Shown one piece after another: positions 55,440 to 63,334 of a DNA stretch of 64,000 nt (position 1 is its first letter; every line of letters begins with the position of its first letter). The stretch covers positions 682,001 to 746,000 of the forward strand of contig CBDAQM010000007.1 in NCBI GenBank assembly GCA_965199095.1. The letters are read 5' to 3'. The notes beneath the pieces were generated by a model. That model was given only the letters and a program-made list of their open reading frames with translations. It made no database searches and was not told the origin of the DNA. The position numbers were made by a program, and so were the translations under genes. The DNA is from LMUY01 sp965199095 (GTDB lineage: Bacteria; Pseudomonadota; Alphaproteobacteria; Acetobacterales; Acetobacteraceae).

Positions 55440-55529
55440 GGAGGGGTGCCAGAGTGGCCGATTGGGGCAGTCTCGAAAACTGTTGTGGGTGCAAGCCTAC
55501 CGTGGGTTCGAATCCCACCCCCTCCGCCA
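55440..55529 (+). tRNA. tRNA-Ser (anticodon CGA)
   Basis: Reads as a 90-base type II tRNA: acceptor GGAGGGG paired with CCCCTCC, discriminator G and encoded CCA; anticodon loop C-T-CGA-A-A flanked by GCAGT/ACTGT; a long variable arm as in serine tRNAs; T-loop GTTCGAATC. The low-GC region begins directly after it. Confidence 0.95.
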
Positions 55530-55878
55530 GCAAACATGCAAGCGCGACGGAGACATGATCCTCAAGCGTTATGCAAACAGCTAAATCGCAATGGTTCTTG
55601 GGATTTTGCGCTACGAAGAAGGCGGCGGCAGGGTGAGTTGGCACGAGCTTGGTGGCACGCTGCCCGTTCGGATTGCCCGAGATGCTGGATATAGGATGCC
55701 CTGCCCTGCCCAATATGCAGTAGAAGGCGCAGCCGTATGCTCGGGATGTGCCATCACCGTCGACGTAACTAAATCTATGCGGGAGGTTGAATCTCAGCAG
55801 AACGTCGTATAGGGGCATCAGATCATACTTCCGCTATCAAATTGATCATTGTCGCGTAATGTTATGGTCAAAGGCTAG
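55530..55878. other. Non-coding interval between tRNA-Ser and the glycosyltransferase gene
   Basis: 349 bases without a convincing gene. A 73-codon open frame (55591-55812) has two CxxC-like cysteines but no start signal or family match. No second copy of the tRNA 3' end was seen nearby. Composition falls from the GC-rich background toward the AT-richer island here. Confidence 0.55.
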
Positions 55879-58800
55879 ATGGTCGACCTGGATTGGAAGG
55901 TTTTTAGGGCGCGCATGACAAAACAAAGAGTTGCACCAGGTTCTGACATGGACAATCTAACTCGGGCGCCGCAAGCCGGTTTGGTCTCTAATGTTGTGTC
56001 GCCGGCAGAGACAGCCCTCGCGTCAGCTTACTTGCTCAGCTACCTTGTAAAGCGGGCGTCTTTAGCAGAGGCGGAAATTGCGGCACGTCTTGCGCATCTG
56101 TCCGAAACAGCCGAGGTCATTCGCCTTTTCAATGCTCCAAGCGTGCATGACCCGGCTGACAATTTTGAAGGCAAGGCTCCTCTTCTAGACAGCGGACTGC
56201 TAGAGCTACGAACAGAGTTGATCGCCCGCAGTGGATTATTTGACGAAGGATTTTACGCCAGTCAACAAGCCGAGCCACTATCGGGACGAATCGATCCTAT
56301 TGAGCACTACCTTTTGCATGGTTGGGTGACAGCAAAGGATCCTCATCCACTTTTTTCTACACGGCATTACCTCTCACGGTATCCTGACGTGCGTGCGTCG
56401 GGCATGGACCCGTTGACCCATTATGTCGAACGCGGATCGTCGGAGATGCGTGATCCACATCCATTGTTCATGAATTATTATTACGCTTCTCAATGTTCAG
56501 AACAACTAAATTCAAGTGTTACGTGGCTTAGACACTTTCTGTCTCAATCCACGTCCCAGAAAAGTCCTCATCCGATCTTTGATATCGATGACTATGCATC
56601 AAGAACCAGGTCAGACCCGTCCTCGGCGGCAGAGGCTTTGCTACATTACGTGGTGACAGGATGGAAAACTGATTTTGACGTATCTCCCTTGTTTAGAGCA
56701 GAATACTATCGAAATCAAATAGGCCAGACAAGCTCATATTACGAGCCATATACACACTACTCGATCTTTGGAGTTAGACAGGAAGTCAACCCACATCCGC
56801 TATTTGAAGTAAGACGTTATAGATCCATAGTGAAGGATCTCGATCCGGACCTAGATCCGCTCATTCACTACCTTTGGAAAGGGGAAAGAGACTCGATCTC
56901 GCCCTCGGGGCTCATCGATATCGATTTCTACAAACACAAGTATCGACATGAAATTGGCGAACGCGGAGCATTCTGGCACTACTTAACCGAAGGATCTAAA
57001 CGCGACTATTTCCCAAATCCCCATTTTGATCCGGTGAACTATCGCGCGAACTTTATGGAGAACAGGGGCACCGCGAGTCAACAGATAGCGTTAGAACATT
57101 TCTTGCTGACGGGCATGTTTACGGCGGACGATAAACTTTTTGGCAAACTGCTGTCTAGCAAGGCGCTGCCGCACGGCCGAGCGGCCGTATCAGACGTAGG
57201 CTCCCCAGTTGAGCATGGAGCGATTGCAATTCCGGACATCCGGGAGTTTCCCGGCAAGCTGTCCCACATAGATGGACGGCCAAACGTTCTGCTCGTTGCA
57301 CATGCGGCGAGCGAGCACCTTTTCGGCAGTGAGCGTAGCTTGCTCGATATGCTGGACGGGCTAGCGGCCATCGGCGCGAACGCCTTCGTCGCACTACCGC
57401 GGAACGCGCCAGATTACACCAACATGATACGCCGTGCCTGTGAGCGGGTCTTTATCTTGCAATACGGCTGGTGGCGCAAAGGAGACGAAGCTTCCCCAGT
57501 TGCTAGAGCAGGCTTTCGTAACATCCTTCGGACGCACAATATCAGTGCCGTCCATGCCAACACGATCATGTTGCGCGAGTGCATAGAGGCCGCCCGAGAG
57601 GAGCAAGTGCCGAGCGTCGTCCACGTCAGGGAGTTGATCACCCACGACGCTGATCTGGTAGAGATCATTGGTCGATCTGTGCAGGACATTATAACGGATG
57701 TTCGGTCGCGGACAGATTGGATCATCGGCAACTCCGCCGCAACGGCTGAGGCATTTCTCAAGCCCGATATGACCTCGGTTATCTTTAACACCATCGATGT
57801 CGCTGACATGGACATGCCGAACATTTTGCAGCCGGAGTGTGTTCGATTCGGTCTGATCAGCAGCAACATCCCTAAAAAGGGTGTCTTCGACCTGGTTGCG
57901 ATCGCAAGGTTATGCAGCGAAACGGCACCGAACGCCGAATTTTTGCTGATTGGCCCGGACTCTCCTGCGATCCTTGAGTTGCGAGAGGGCGCTAGGACCG
58001 GCCACGTGCCGGCCAACATCAAGTTTCCCGGCTATGCCGCAAGCCCGAAGGAAGCCATTGCCCAGGTCAACGTGGTTCTAAACCTCTCCCATTTTGCTGA
58101 ATCATTCGGGCGATCCGTTCTAGAGGCAATGGCAGCCCGGCGGCCGGCGATCGTCTATGAATGGGGCGCGTTGCCCGAACTCATCGTGCATGGCCGCACT
58201 GGTTTTCTTTCGCCGTTTAAAGATGTCGAGAGCGTGGCACGTCACGTGGTCGATATATGCGCTACTCCTGAGCGCATCGCCGAAATGGGCGAAGCGGCGC
58301 GGGAGGTGGCTGTCGCCAAGTACAGCCTCAAAAGCTATCGCCACGCCTTCCGAGAGGCCTACGCCAAAATCCTGCCCAACACGACATTCGAGCTACCGCT
58401 GGACCGCTCCAAGCCAATCGTACGGCCGGCACGGCTGCCGGGTTTGAAGGAGCGGCGATTGGCCAATCGCATCGCCTATTTCTGCTGGCATTTCCCGGTT
58501 CCATCCGAGACGTTCGTTCTCAACGAGTTACGCGTTCTCGTCGAAGGCGGTGTCGATGTCATCGTTTTCTGCCGGCAAAGTCCGCACAAGGATTTTATTC
58601 CAGACTTTCCAATCCAGTTTGAACGTGTCGATACGCCGTCCACGCTGGCCCGCCGACTGACAGAAACCGGGCGCACCATCGTCCACGCGCATTTCGTCTA
58701 TCCGACCGTCACCAACATGGTCTGGCCTGCCTGCGAGCAGGCCAACATCCCCTTCACGTTCATGGCGCATGCGCAGGATATATTCGTCCACAAGAACGAC

Positions 58801-60810
58801 GAGAATAACCGGCTGGCGGACATCGGCGCCTCCAAATTGTGCCTGAAGCTGTTCACGCTGTCGCGCTACCACCTGAAATTCGTCGTCGAGCGGGGGTTCC
58901 CGCGCAGCAAGGTGGTGATCAACCCAAATGCCGTCGACACGCAGCGCTTCCTCAAGGCAGGAATCACGGGCAATGAAAAACGAAGTGCTAAACGGATCGT
59001 CGCCGTGCACCGCTTCGTCAAGAAGAAGGGCTTGTCGCTCTTGATTGAAGCAGCGCCCCTCATCCGGGAGCTCGGCATTCAGATTGACATCTATGGGTAC
59101 GGTGAGCTCGAGACCGAGTATCGCGATTTGATCCAGACGCATGGCATCACCAACGTGACGATCCATGGTGCGGTCAGCCAGGACGAAGTGGTAGGGATCA
59201 TGGCGTCCGCCGACCTGTTTGCATGCCCATGCATCCGGACCGAGGATGGCAACATGGATGGCATTCCCACCTCGCTCGTCGAGAGCATGGTTGCCCGAGT
59301 CCCGGTGCTGACAACGGCGATCAGCGGGATCACCGACTTGGTTGAGGACGAGATCACCGGGATCATCTGCGAAGCGAGCCCGGCGGGCGTGGCGGAGGCA
59401 ATCCGGCGGTTCTACGCCCTGCCCGCTCTACATGTGCGTGCCATCATTGAGGAGGCGCATCAGCGTGCCGTCACCCGGCACGACGCCGGCAAGTTGGTTA
59501 CGACGCTGCGCCGGGTGTGGGAGAACGAGACGGTCGACATCGTCATCGTCGCCTGGAACAACCTTCGCGAGTTGCGCATGGTCGTTGATGCAATCCTCGC
59601 CAATACGGCGCTCCCGTATCACCTGATCATCTGCGACAATATGAGTGAGAAGGAGAACGTCTACGCCTACCTCGAATCGCTCTGGTCGATTGAGGAGCGG
59701 GTCACGATTGTCCACAACAACCGCAATGCGATGGTGGGTCCCGGCACCAACCTGGCGATGGCGCAAGGCAGCAGCGAGTACGTCATCTACGCCTGCGGCA
59801 AGGAGTGCGTCAGTTTCCGCAATGGCTGGGAGAAGGCGCTCATCCAGGCGTTTGACGCAGCCGATATCGGTCTTGTCGGCTCGCTGGGCTACTCGCCCAC
59901 CTATCGCGTTGGGGCGCAGTATCCACAAGGCATCCGATTGTTCGAGAAATTCCGCAACAAGGCGTTCGCGACTGACAACCCAGAGCGGCTGTTCCAACAC
60001 GTTCAAGGCGGCCTATTCGCCATGCGTCGCAGCATGGCCGAGCAGATCGGCGGCTTTAGTGATGAAGTGCCGCACGATTACACCGACGTCGAATATAGCT
60101 TCTATGCGGAAAGCTGCGGCTGGAAGCTACGCGAGGCCGACGGCGTTCTCGCGTTGTTCAACAAGAGCCGGCCGACTCTGTCCCAGCGGTTTCGTGAGGA
60201 CATCATGGTGGCCCATCCTGTGCTACAGCACCAAATATCGAAGTTTCAGAGCGTTGTGGATGACCGACTTCGGCATTGTAACATGTGTGATTGGTATGGA
60301 ACGGCGTTTGAACCGGGAGATTGCTGTCCTGAATGCGGTAGTAAACCTTTGGATCGCTCGCTCTTCCGATGGCTAAGCGAGAGCACGTTGATGTACCGCC
60401 GCTTGCCGACACTGGCTGTAGGCTTGACGGGTAAGATGGCGGCAGTCTGGGCAGATCAGTTCCAGGGACCACGGCTTACACTTGGTGAGTTAACCGGAGA
60501 GTTGCGTCGTTCTGGAAGGCTACCCAACTCGGCTGGACGTCTACAAATGGCGGCGTTGCGGATCACCGAAATCACTGATGAGGAGATTGTTTTAGTAATA
60601 CAAGAGTTGAGGAGGCTTTTGGCAGCAGGCTCTATTGTCTTGATGCAATTGGAATGCGAGCGCATCGAAGTTTTTGACAGGACGATTTCTGTCATTCAAG
60701 ACACTCTGAGGAGCAACCGGTTCTTATTTCAGAAGCGGATACAATACGCGAGCACTGCAGTGGCTTATAGCTTTATACCGCTGCATCAATTTACCTGTAT
60801 CATGAGTTAA
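55879..60810 (+). CDS. Four-part giant glycosyltransferase: repeat region, two GT4 domains, GT2-like domain, Zn-ribbon tail
   Basis: 1,643 residues, no signal peptide or clear membrane helix. Residues ~118-420 hold eight ~45-residue repeats of the HPLFD-x2-YY ... DPL-HYL-x2-G type. Residues ~467-830 form a GT4 domain (FGSERSLLDML; HFAESFGRSVLEAM with E-x7-E). Residues ~863-1210 form a second GT4 domain (WHFPVPSETFVLNEL; IVAVHRFVKKKGLSLLIEA; DGIPTSLVESM). Residues ~1220-1440 are GT2-like (VDIVIVAWNNLRELRMVVDAIL; HDYTDVEYSFYAESCGWKLREA), but the usual DxD position reads YACGKEC. The tail has two CxxC pairs (CNMC, CPEC) followed by SLFRWL, as in Zn-ribbon-headed methyltransferases, then AT-rich sequence with little similarity left. 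Probably cytoplasmic and builds a surface glycan or modifies a protein. Confidence 0.88.
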   Translation: MVDLDWKVFRARMTKQRVAPGSDMDNLTRAPQAGLVSNVVSPAETALASAYLLSYLVKRASLAEAEIAARLAHLSETAEVIRLFNAPSVHDPADNFEGKAPLLDSGLLELRTELIARSGLFDEGFYASQQAEPLSGRIDPIEHYLLHGWVTAKDPHPLFSTRHYLSRYPDVRASGMDPLTHYVERGSSEMRDPHPLFMNYYYASQCSEQLNSSVTWLRHFLSQSTSQKSPHPIFDIDDYASRTRSDPSSAAEALLHYVVTGWKTDFDVSPLFRAEYYRNQIGQTSSYYEPYTHYSIFGVRQEVNPHPLFEVRRYRSIVKDLDPDLDPLIHYLWKGERDSISPSGLIDIDFYKHKYRHEIGERGAFWHYLTEGSKRDYFPNPHFDPVNYRANFMENRGTASQQIALEHFLLTGMFTADDKLFGKLLSSKALPHGRAAVSDVGSPVEHGAIAIPDIREFPGKLSHIDGRPNVLLVAHAASEHLFGSERSLLDMLDGLAAIGANAFVALPRNAPDYTNMIRRACERVFILQYGWWRKGDEASPVARAGFRNILRTHNISAVHANTIMLRECIEAAREEQVPSVVHVRELITHDADLVEIIGRSVQDIITDVRSRTDWIIGNSAATAEAFLKPDMTSVIFNTIDVADMDMPNILQPECVRFGLISSNIPKKGVFDLVAIARLCSETAPNAEFLLIGPDSPAILELREGARTGHVPANIKFPGYAASPKEAIAQVNVVLNLSHFAESFGRSVLEAMAARRPAIVYEWGALPELIVHGRTGFLSPFKDVESVARHVVDICATPERIAEMGEAAREVAVAKYSLKSYRHAFREAYAKILPNTTFELPLDRSKPIVRPARLPGLKERRLANRIAYFCWHFPVPSETFVLNELRVLVEGGVDVIVFCRQSPHKDFIPDFPIQFERVDTPSTLARRLTETGRTIVHAHFVYPTVTNMVWPACEQANIPFTFMAHAQDIFVHKNDENNRLADIGASKLCLKLFTLSRYHLKFVVERGFPRSKVVINPNAVDTQRFLKAGITGNEKRSAKRIVAVHRFVKKKGLSLLIEAAPLIRELGIQIDIYGYGELETEYRDLIQTHGITNVTIHGAVSQDEVVGIMASADLFACPCIRTEDGNMDGIPTSLVESMVARVPVLTTAISGITDLVEDEITGIICEASPAGVAEAIRRFYALPALHVRAIIEEAHQRAVTRHDAGKLVTTLRRVWENETVDIVIVAWNNLRELRMVVDAILANTALPYHLIICDNMSEKENVYAYLESLWSIEERVTIVHNNRNAMVGPGTNLAMAQGSSEYVIYACGKECVSFRNGWEKALIQAFDAADIGLVGSLGYSPTYRVGAQYPQGIRLFEKFRNKAFATDNPERLFQHVQGGLFAMRRSMAEQIGGFSDEVPHDYTDVEYSFYAESCGWKLREADGVLALFNKSRPTLSQRFREDIMVAHPVLQHQISKFQSVVDDRLRHCNMCDWYGTAFEPGDCCPECGSKPLDRSLFRWLSESTLMYRRLPTLAVGLTGKMAAVWADQFQGPRLTLGELTGELRRSGRLPNSAGRLQMAALRITEITDEEIVLVIQELRRLLAAGSIVLMQLECERIEVFDRTISVIQDTLRSNRFLFQKRIQYASTAVAYSFIPLHQFTCIMS
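56230..57140 (+). repeat. Eight protein repeats at the N-terminus of the giant glycosyltransferase
   Basis: Tandem ~110-150-base coding units giving a shared pattern (P-[LI]-F-x3-Y-[YL], later H-Y-[LV]-x2-G). They are recognisable at protein level only; the DNA units are diverged. Such repeats are known ahead of bacterial glycosyltransferases. Confidence 0.8.
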
Positions 60811-60910
60811 CACGCTAGTCCACAATCGAAAGGTTAGGAACGACAACTACTCGACACAAGTATTGTTTACTTCAAGTATTGTAGTTTATGACGCTCCAGT
60901 GCAGCACACT

Positions 60911-60931
60911 ATTACACTGCCGCAGTGTAAT
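60911..60931. promoter_or_regulatory. Perfect 21-base palindrome upstream of the small membrane gene
   Basis: Ten-base arms ATTACACTGC and GCAGTGTAAT around a single C. No U-run follows, so an operator is likelier than a terminator. Just before it, CAAGTATTGT occurs twice as a direct repeat (about 60860-60885). Confidence 0.55.
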
Positions 60932-60975
60932 TACTGTCAGCAGAACGTCACTCAGACACAAAACAGGAGAAAGAC

Positions 60976-61215
60976 ATGCCCGTCCTTTTCGGATCATTCT
61001 TGCTGTTAACTGGAGTAGGTCTAATTATCTGTGGCGCGGTGAAGCTTTCGCGTTTAAGCGATATAAATGACGCTCACTTTAAGCGCATGCGGGAGCAGCT
61101 GTCGCGAGTGCCTACAACCAAAATACCTCCCCTAAATTACGGCACCCCCGTCTCTTTCATTGCAATAGGATTCACAATGATAAGCATATCTATAGCTCTA
61201 TTCCTCATTGGTTGA
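60976..61215 (+). CDS. Small two-helix membrane protein
   Basis: 79 residues, preceded by AGGAGA six bases before the ATG. Two hydrophobic segments (VLFGSFLLLTGVGLIICGAV, ~3-22; VSFIAIGFTMISISIALFLI, ~58-78) joined by a polar, basic loop. No family recognised. The good ribosome-binding site and a palindrome 45 bases upstream support it as a gene. Confidence 0.6.
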   Translation: MPVLFGSFLLLTGVGLIICGAVKLSRLSDINDAHFKRMREQLSRVPTTKIPPLNYGTPVSFIAIGFTMISISIALFLIG

Positions 61216-61302
61216 TATCGCCCGGGACATCGTGTAGCTGGGAGTTCGACACTGGATCGGTCCTAGTGAAATCAGCCGAAATGTGGTTTAAGTCGCAAGA
61301 GA

Positions 61303-62232
61303 CTATTGCTCAAGCTTGTAATTCCGACCATCAAAGATGAGACCGAGATCAGGGCCAGGCTTACTATAACTAAAATGCATGGTTGATACTCCCGTCCACT
61401 GAGCAATTCGACTTAATGTGCGTGAAAATGTAGACCTGTGGAGCCCAACATAAACCAGACTACGTAAACAGATTGAGTAGTCGATCATGGATCGCATCAG
61501 CAGAATGCTTGGCAACTCGATCTCTTTGGGGATATCACTTTGAAACATCAAATTGAAACCAAACCGGAAGCCGACCCTCTTCAAGTCGGCTTTTGACACG
61601 GTTAGATCGGCTTCATCGCAGCACGCCCAGATGGTGTCAAATCCATCTAGCTGCGGCGATCGTCTAATTTTTGCGAGGATTTCTGCTACGTCTGTTGTGT
61701 CATCGTGCGATCCATCATCCCTACCCTCGTCCCGTAAGCGTTTTAAGTAGTTCTGCCAGTCACGCTCTATTCGCAATTGGACAGCGAGCATTTTAGACAT
61801 TGGAAGCCATCCTACTAGGCGCTCTACAATTTGGAGCAACGGTTTAGATGCTGTAAGCCCGGTTGTGAAATTAACGACATAGGACTGAGGAGCAGGATTA
61901 AAACAGTCTGCTACGCCTCTAGGAAAGGCTTCTGAAAAAGGGATAAGCCGGGTTGGTAGCTCCAGAGATACTGCCTCTTTTGCGGTAGCCAAACGAAACG
62001 CTTCAAGATCAAATAAATCGGGGAAAAGAAATCTAGATGGCCTTTCATCACCGACCCGCGGCATGAAGTCCACCATTTGGCTAGGAAATCTAGCAAAAGC
62101 CTCTTCATCCCGGGCAATACTCAAGAGCCCCAACATCGCCAGCCGCTGATTACTTAAGCCACCCGTCAGACCCCTTATACCTAGTATCATTTTAGGACGA
62201 CAGACTTGGGATGTAGTGAAGACACCGCTCAT
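61303..62232 (-). CDS. O-fucosyltransferase-like protein
   Basis: 309 residues, no signal peptide. The N-terminal GIRGLTGGLSNQRLAMLGLLSIARD (~18) matches the GGLxNQR nucleotide-sugar loop of NodZ/O-fucosyltransferase-type GT-B enzymes, and VYVGLHRSTFSRTLSRIAQW (~260) matches their C-terminal S-x-FS block. It probably moves a deoxyhexose from GDP-sugar to a glycan or protein. AT-rich, minus strand, convergent with the giant glycosyltransferase group. Confidence in the superfamily is moderate. Confidence 0.6.
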   Translation of the reverse strand: MSGVFTTSQVCRPKMILGIRGLTGGLSNQRLAMLGLLSIARDEEAFARFPSQMVDFMPRVGDERPSRFLFPDLFDLEAFRLATAKEAVSLELPTRLIPFSEAFPRGVADCFNPAPQSYVVNFTTGLTASKPLLQIVERLVGWLPMSKMLAVQLRIERDWQNYLKRLRDEGRDDGSHDDTTDVAEILAKIRRSPQLDGFDTIWACCDEADLTVSKADLKRVGFRFGFNLMFQSDIPKEIELPSILLMRSMIDYSICLRSLVYVGLHRSTFSRTLSRIAQWTGVSTMHFSYSKPGPDLGLIFDGRNYKLEQ

Positions 62233-62265
62233 CTAAATTGTTCCGATTATGCTTCGAGACCGCAA

Positions 62266-63219
62266 CTACTGTGTTGTCTTGGTGACTAGTAGCGCAGTTG
62301 GAGTTGTTCCATAAGTAAAATTGTCAAAGTAGATTGTCTGAGTGCCACGCTGCCTTCGTCTGTATGTCCCAATATCTATCCCTAGATATGGCTTGACCTC
62401 ATGGCCATCACCTGGATGAGAACCGGGAGCATAGCCCCAAAATCCTCGATAATCGACCTTTTTGACGCCATTAAGCCAAATGTCTATTGAGCCCGGTTCA
62501 CTACTTCCATCTGCTCTGGGTTGTAGCGCCAGACCCACGTTAATCCAAACCCCGCGTTCTATAGTGGTTCGATAAAGTATCTGCTCTTTTCCGCCTTCCT
62601 TTGTCTCTATCTCGTCGTCACGATAGCCAAAGTTAAGTTCAACCGGACCCTTAGGATTGACGTTTGGAGTGACGCTCATTGTAAACGGAGGATGACCACC
62701 GCAACACTGCCACACTTGCATATGAATAAGCCAGTTATGCGGCGTCTCATAGCCTTTATCAAGCATGAAGGAGTAGCTGAGGTAGTGCAGCGTATTCTTT
62801 GACGTAATGTCGAAATGTGCAGGTGACGCATGAGGCACAGCGTCGAAAAAGATTTTGTCTTTGACGTTTTCATCCTCGCCGGATGTAATTTGAATGCCTA
62901 AGGAGCGCTTATCAGAAGGAGCATCGTTGTTTGGAGTATGCTGATCTAACCAAACTTTGAACTGCGTTCCTATATCAACAGTGAACGGCGTATTAGAACG
63001 ACTGACCCCGCTATCGTTTAACGGTCGGGCAATATTGAAGTAAAATGGTTTAGACTGGTCACGAGCGGTAAAACCGCTTTCATCAATTGAATAAAGTTTT
63101 GAAAAGTCATAGCCAACACTCAAGTCGTTAGCTTTGGCAGTCTGTCCTATTGCCTGGCTGTAGAACACACCTAGATAGATTGATCCTACAACAAAGCTTT
63201 TTCTTGCATTCCAACTCAC
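62266..63219 (-). CDS. Secreted polysaccharide-lyase-like protein (jelly-roll type)
   Basis: 317 residues with an N-terminal signal (KSFVVGSIYLGVFYSQAIGQTAKA). Beta-rich; the blocks NWLIHMQVWQCCGGHPPF (~165), GVWINVGLALQPRADGSSEPGSIDIWLNG (~225-255) and YLGIDIGTYRRRQ (~285) are the pattern of secreted jelly-roll polysaccharide lyases (Pfam Polysacc_lyase type). Likely cuts or binds a surface polysaccharide, perhaps the product of the neighbouring transferases. 33 bases upstream of, and on the same strand as, the O-fucosyltransferase-like gene, so co-transcription is likely. Confidence 0.65.
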   Translation of the reverse strand: MSWNARKSFVVGSIYLGVFYSQAIGQTAKANDLSVGYDFSKLYSIDESGFTARDQSKPFYFNIARPLNDSGVSRSNTPFTVDIGTQFKVWLDQHTPNNDAPSDKRSLGIQITSGEDENVKDKIFFDAVPHASPAHFDITSKNTLHYLSYSFMLDKGYETPHNWLIHMQVWQCCGGHPPFTMSVTPNVNPKGPVELNFGYRDDEIETKEGGKEQILYRTTIERGVWINVGLALQPRADGSSEPGSIDIWLNGVKKVDYRGFWGYAPGSHPGDGHEVKPYLGIDIGTYRRRQRGTQTIYFDNFTYGTTPTALLVTKTTQ

Positions 63220-63334
63220 GATGTCTTCCTATTTTATAGATTTGTTCGCACCAGGATCAAGTAATACCATTCGAAATTTACAGCTAATGGTCGCGGTCTC
63301 AGCAGATAATGCTGCCCTTGCCATTGGATGCAAG

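Larger units (their letters stand above)
55530..63334. other. AT-richer, probably acquired glycan gene island
   Basis: Composition drops clearly compared with the flanks: 62281-62340 has 24 G/C of 60, whereas 12001-12060 has 39 of 60. The interior of the big glycosyltransferase gene is nearer the background, so the island is a mosaic. Content is entirely glycan-related or unknown. It begins at tRNA-Ser, a common integration site, but no integrase or terminal repeat was seen. Confidence 0.6.

Noticed and set aside
55591..55812. 73-codon frame with cysteine pairs after tRNA-Ser
   Set aside because: No ribosome-binding site, no family resemblance, and it sits in a composition-transition zone.
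55440..63334. Attachment-site direct repeats bounding the island
   Set aside because: No second copy of the tRNA-Ser 3' end was found by eye before 63334 and no integrase gene is present.
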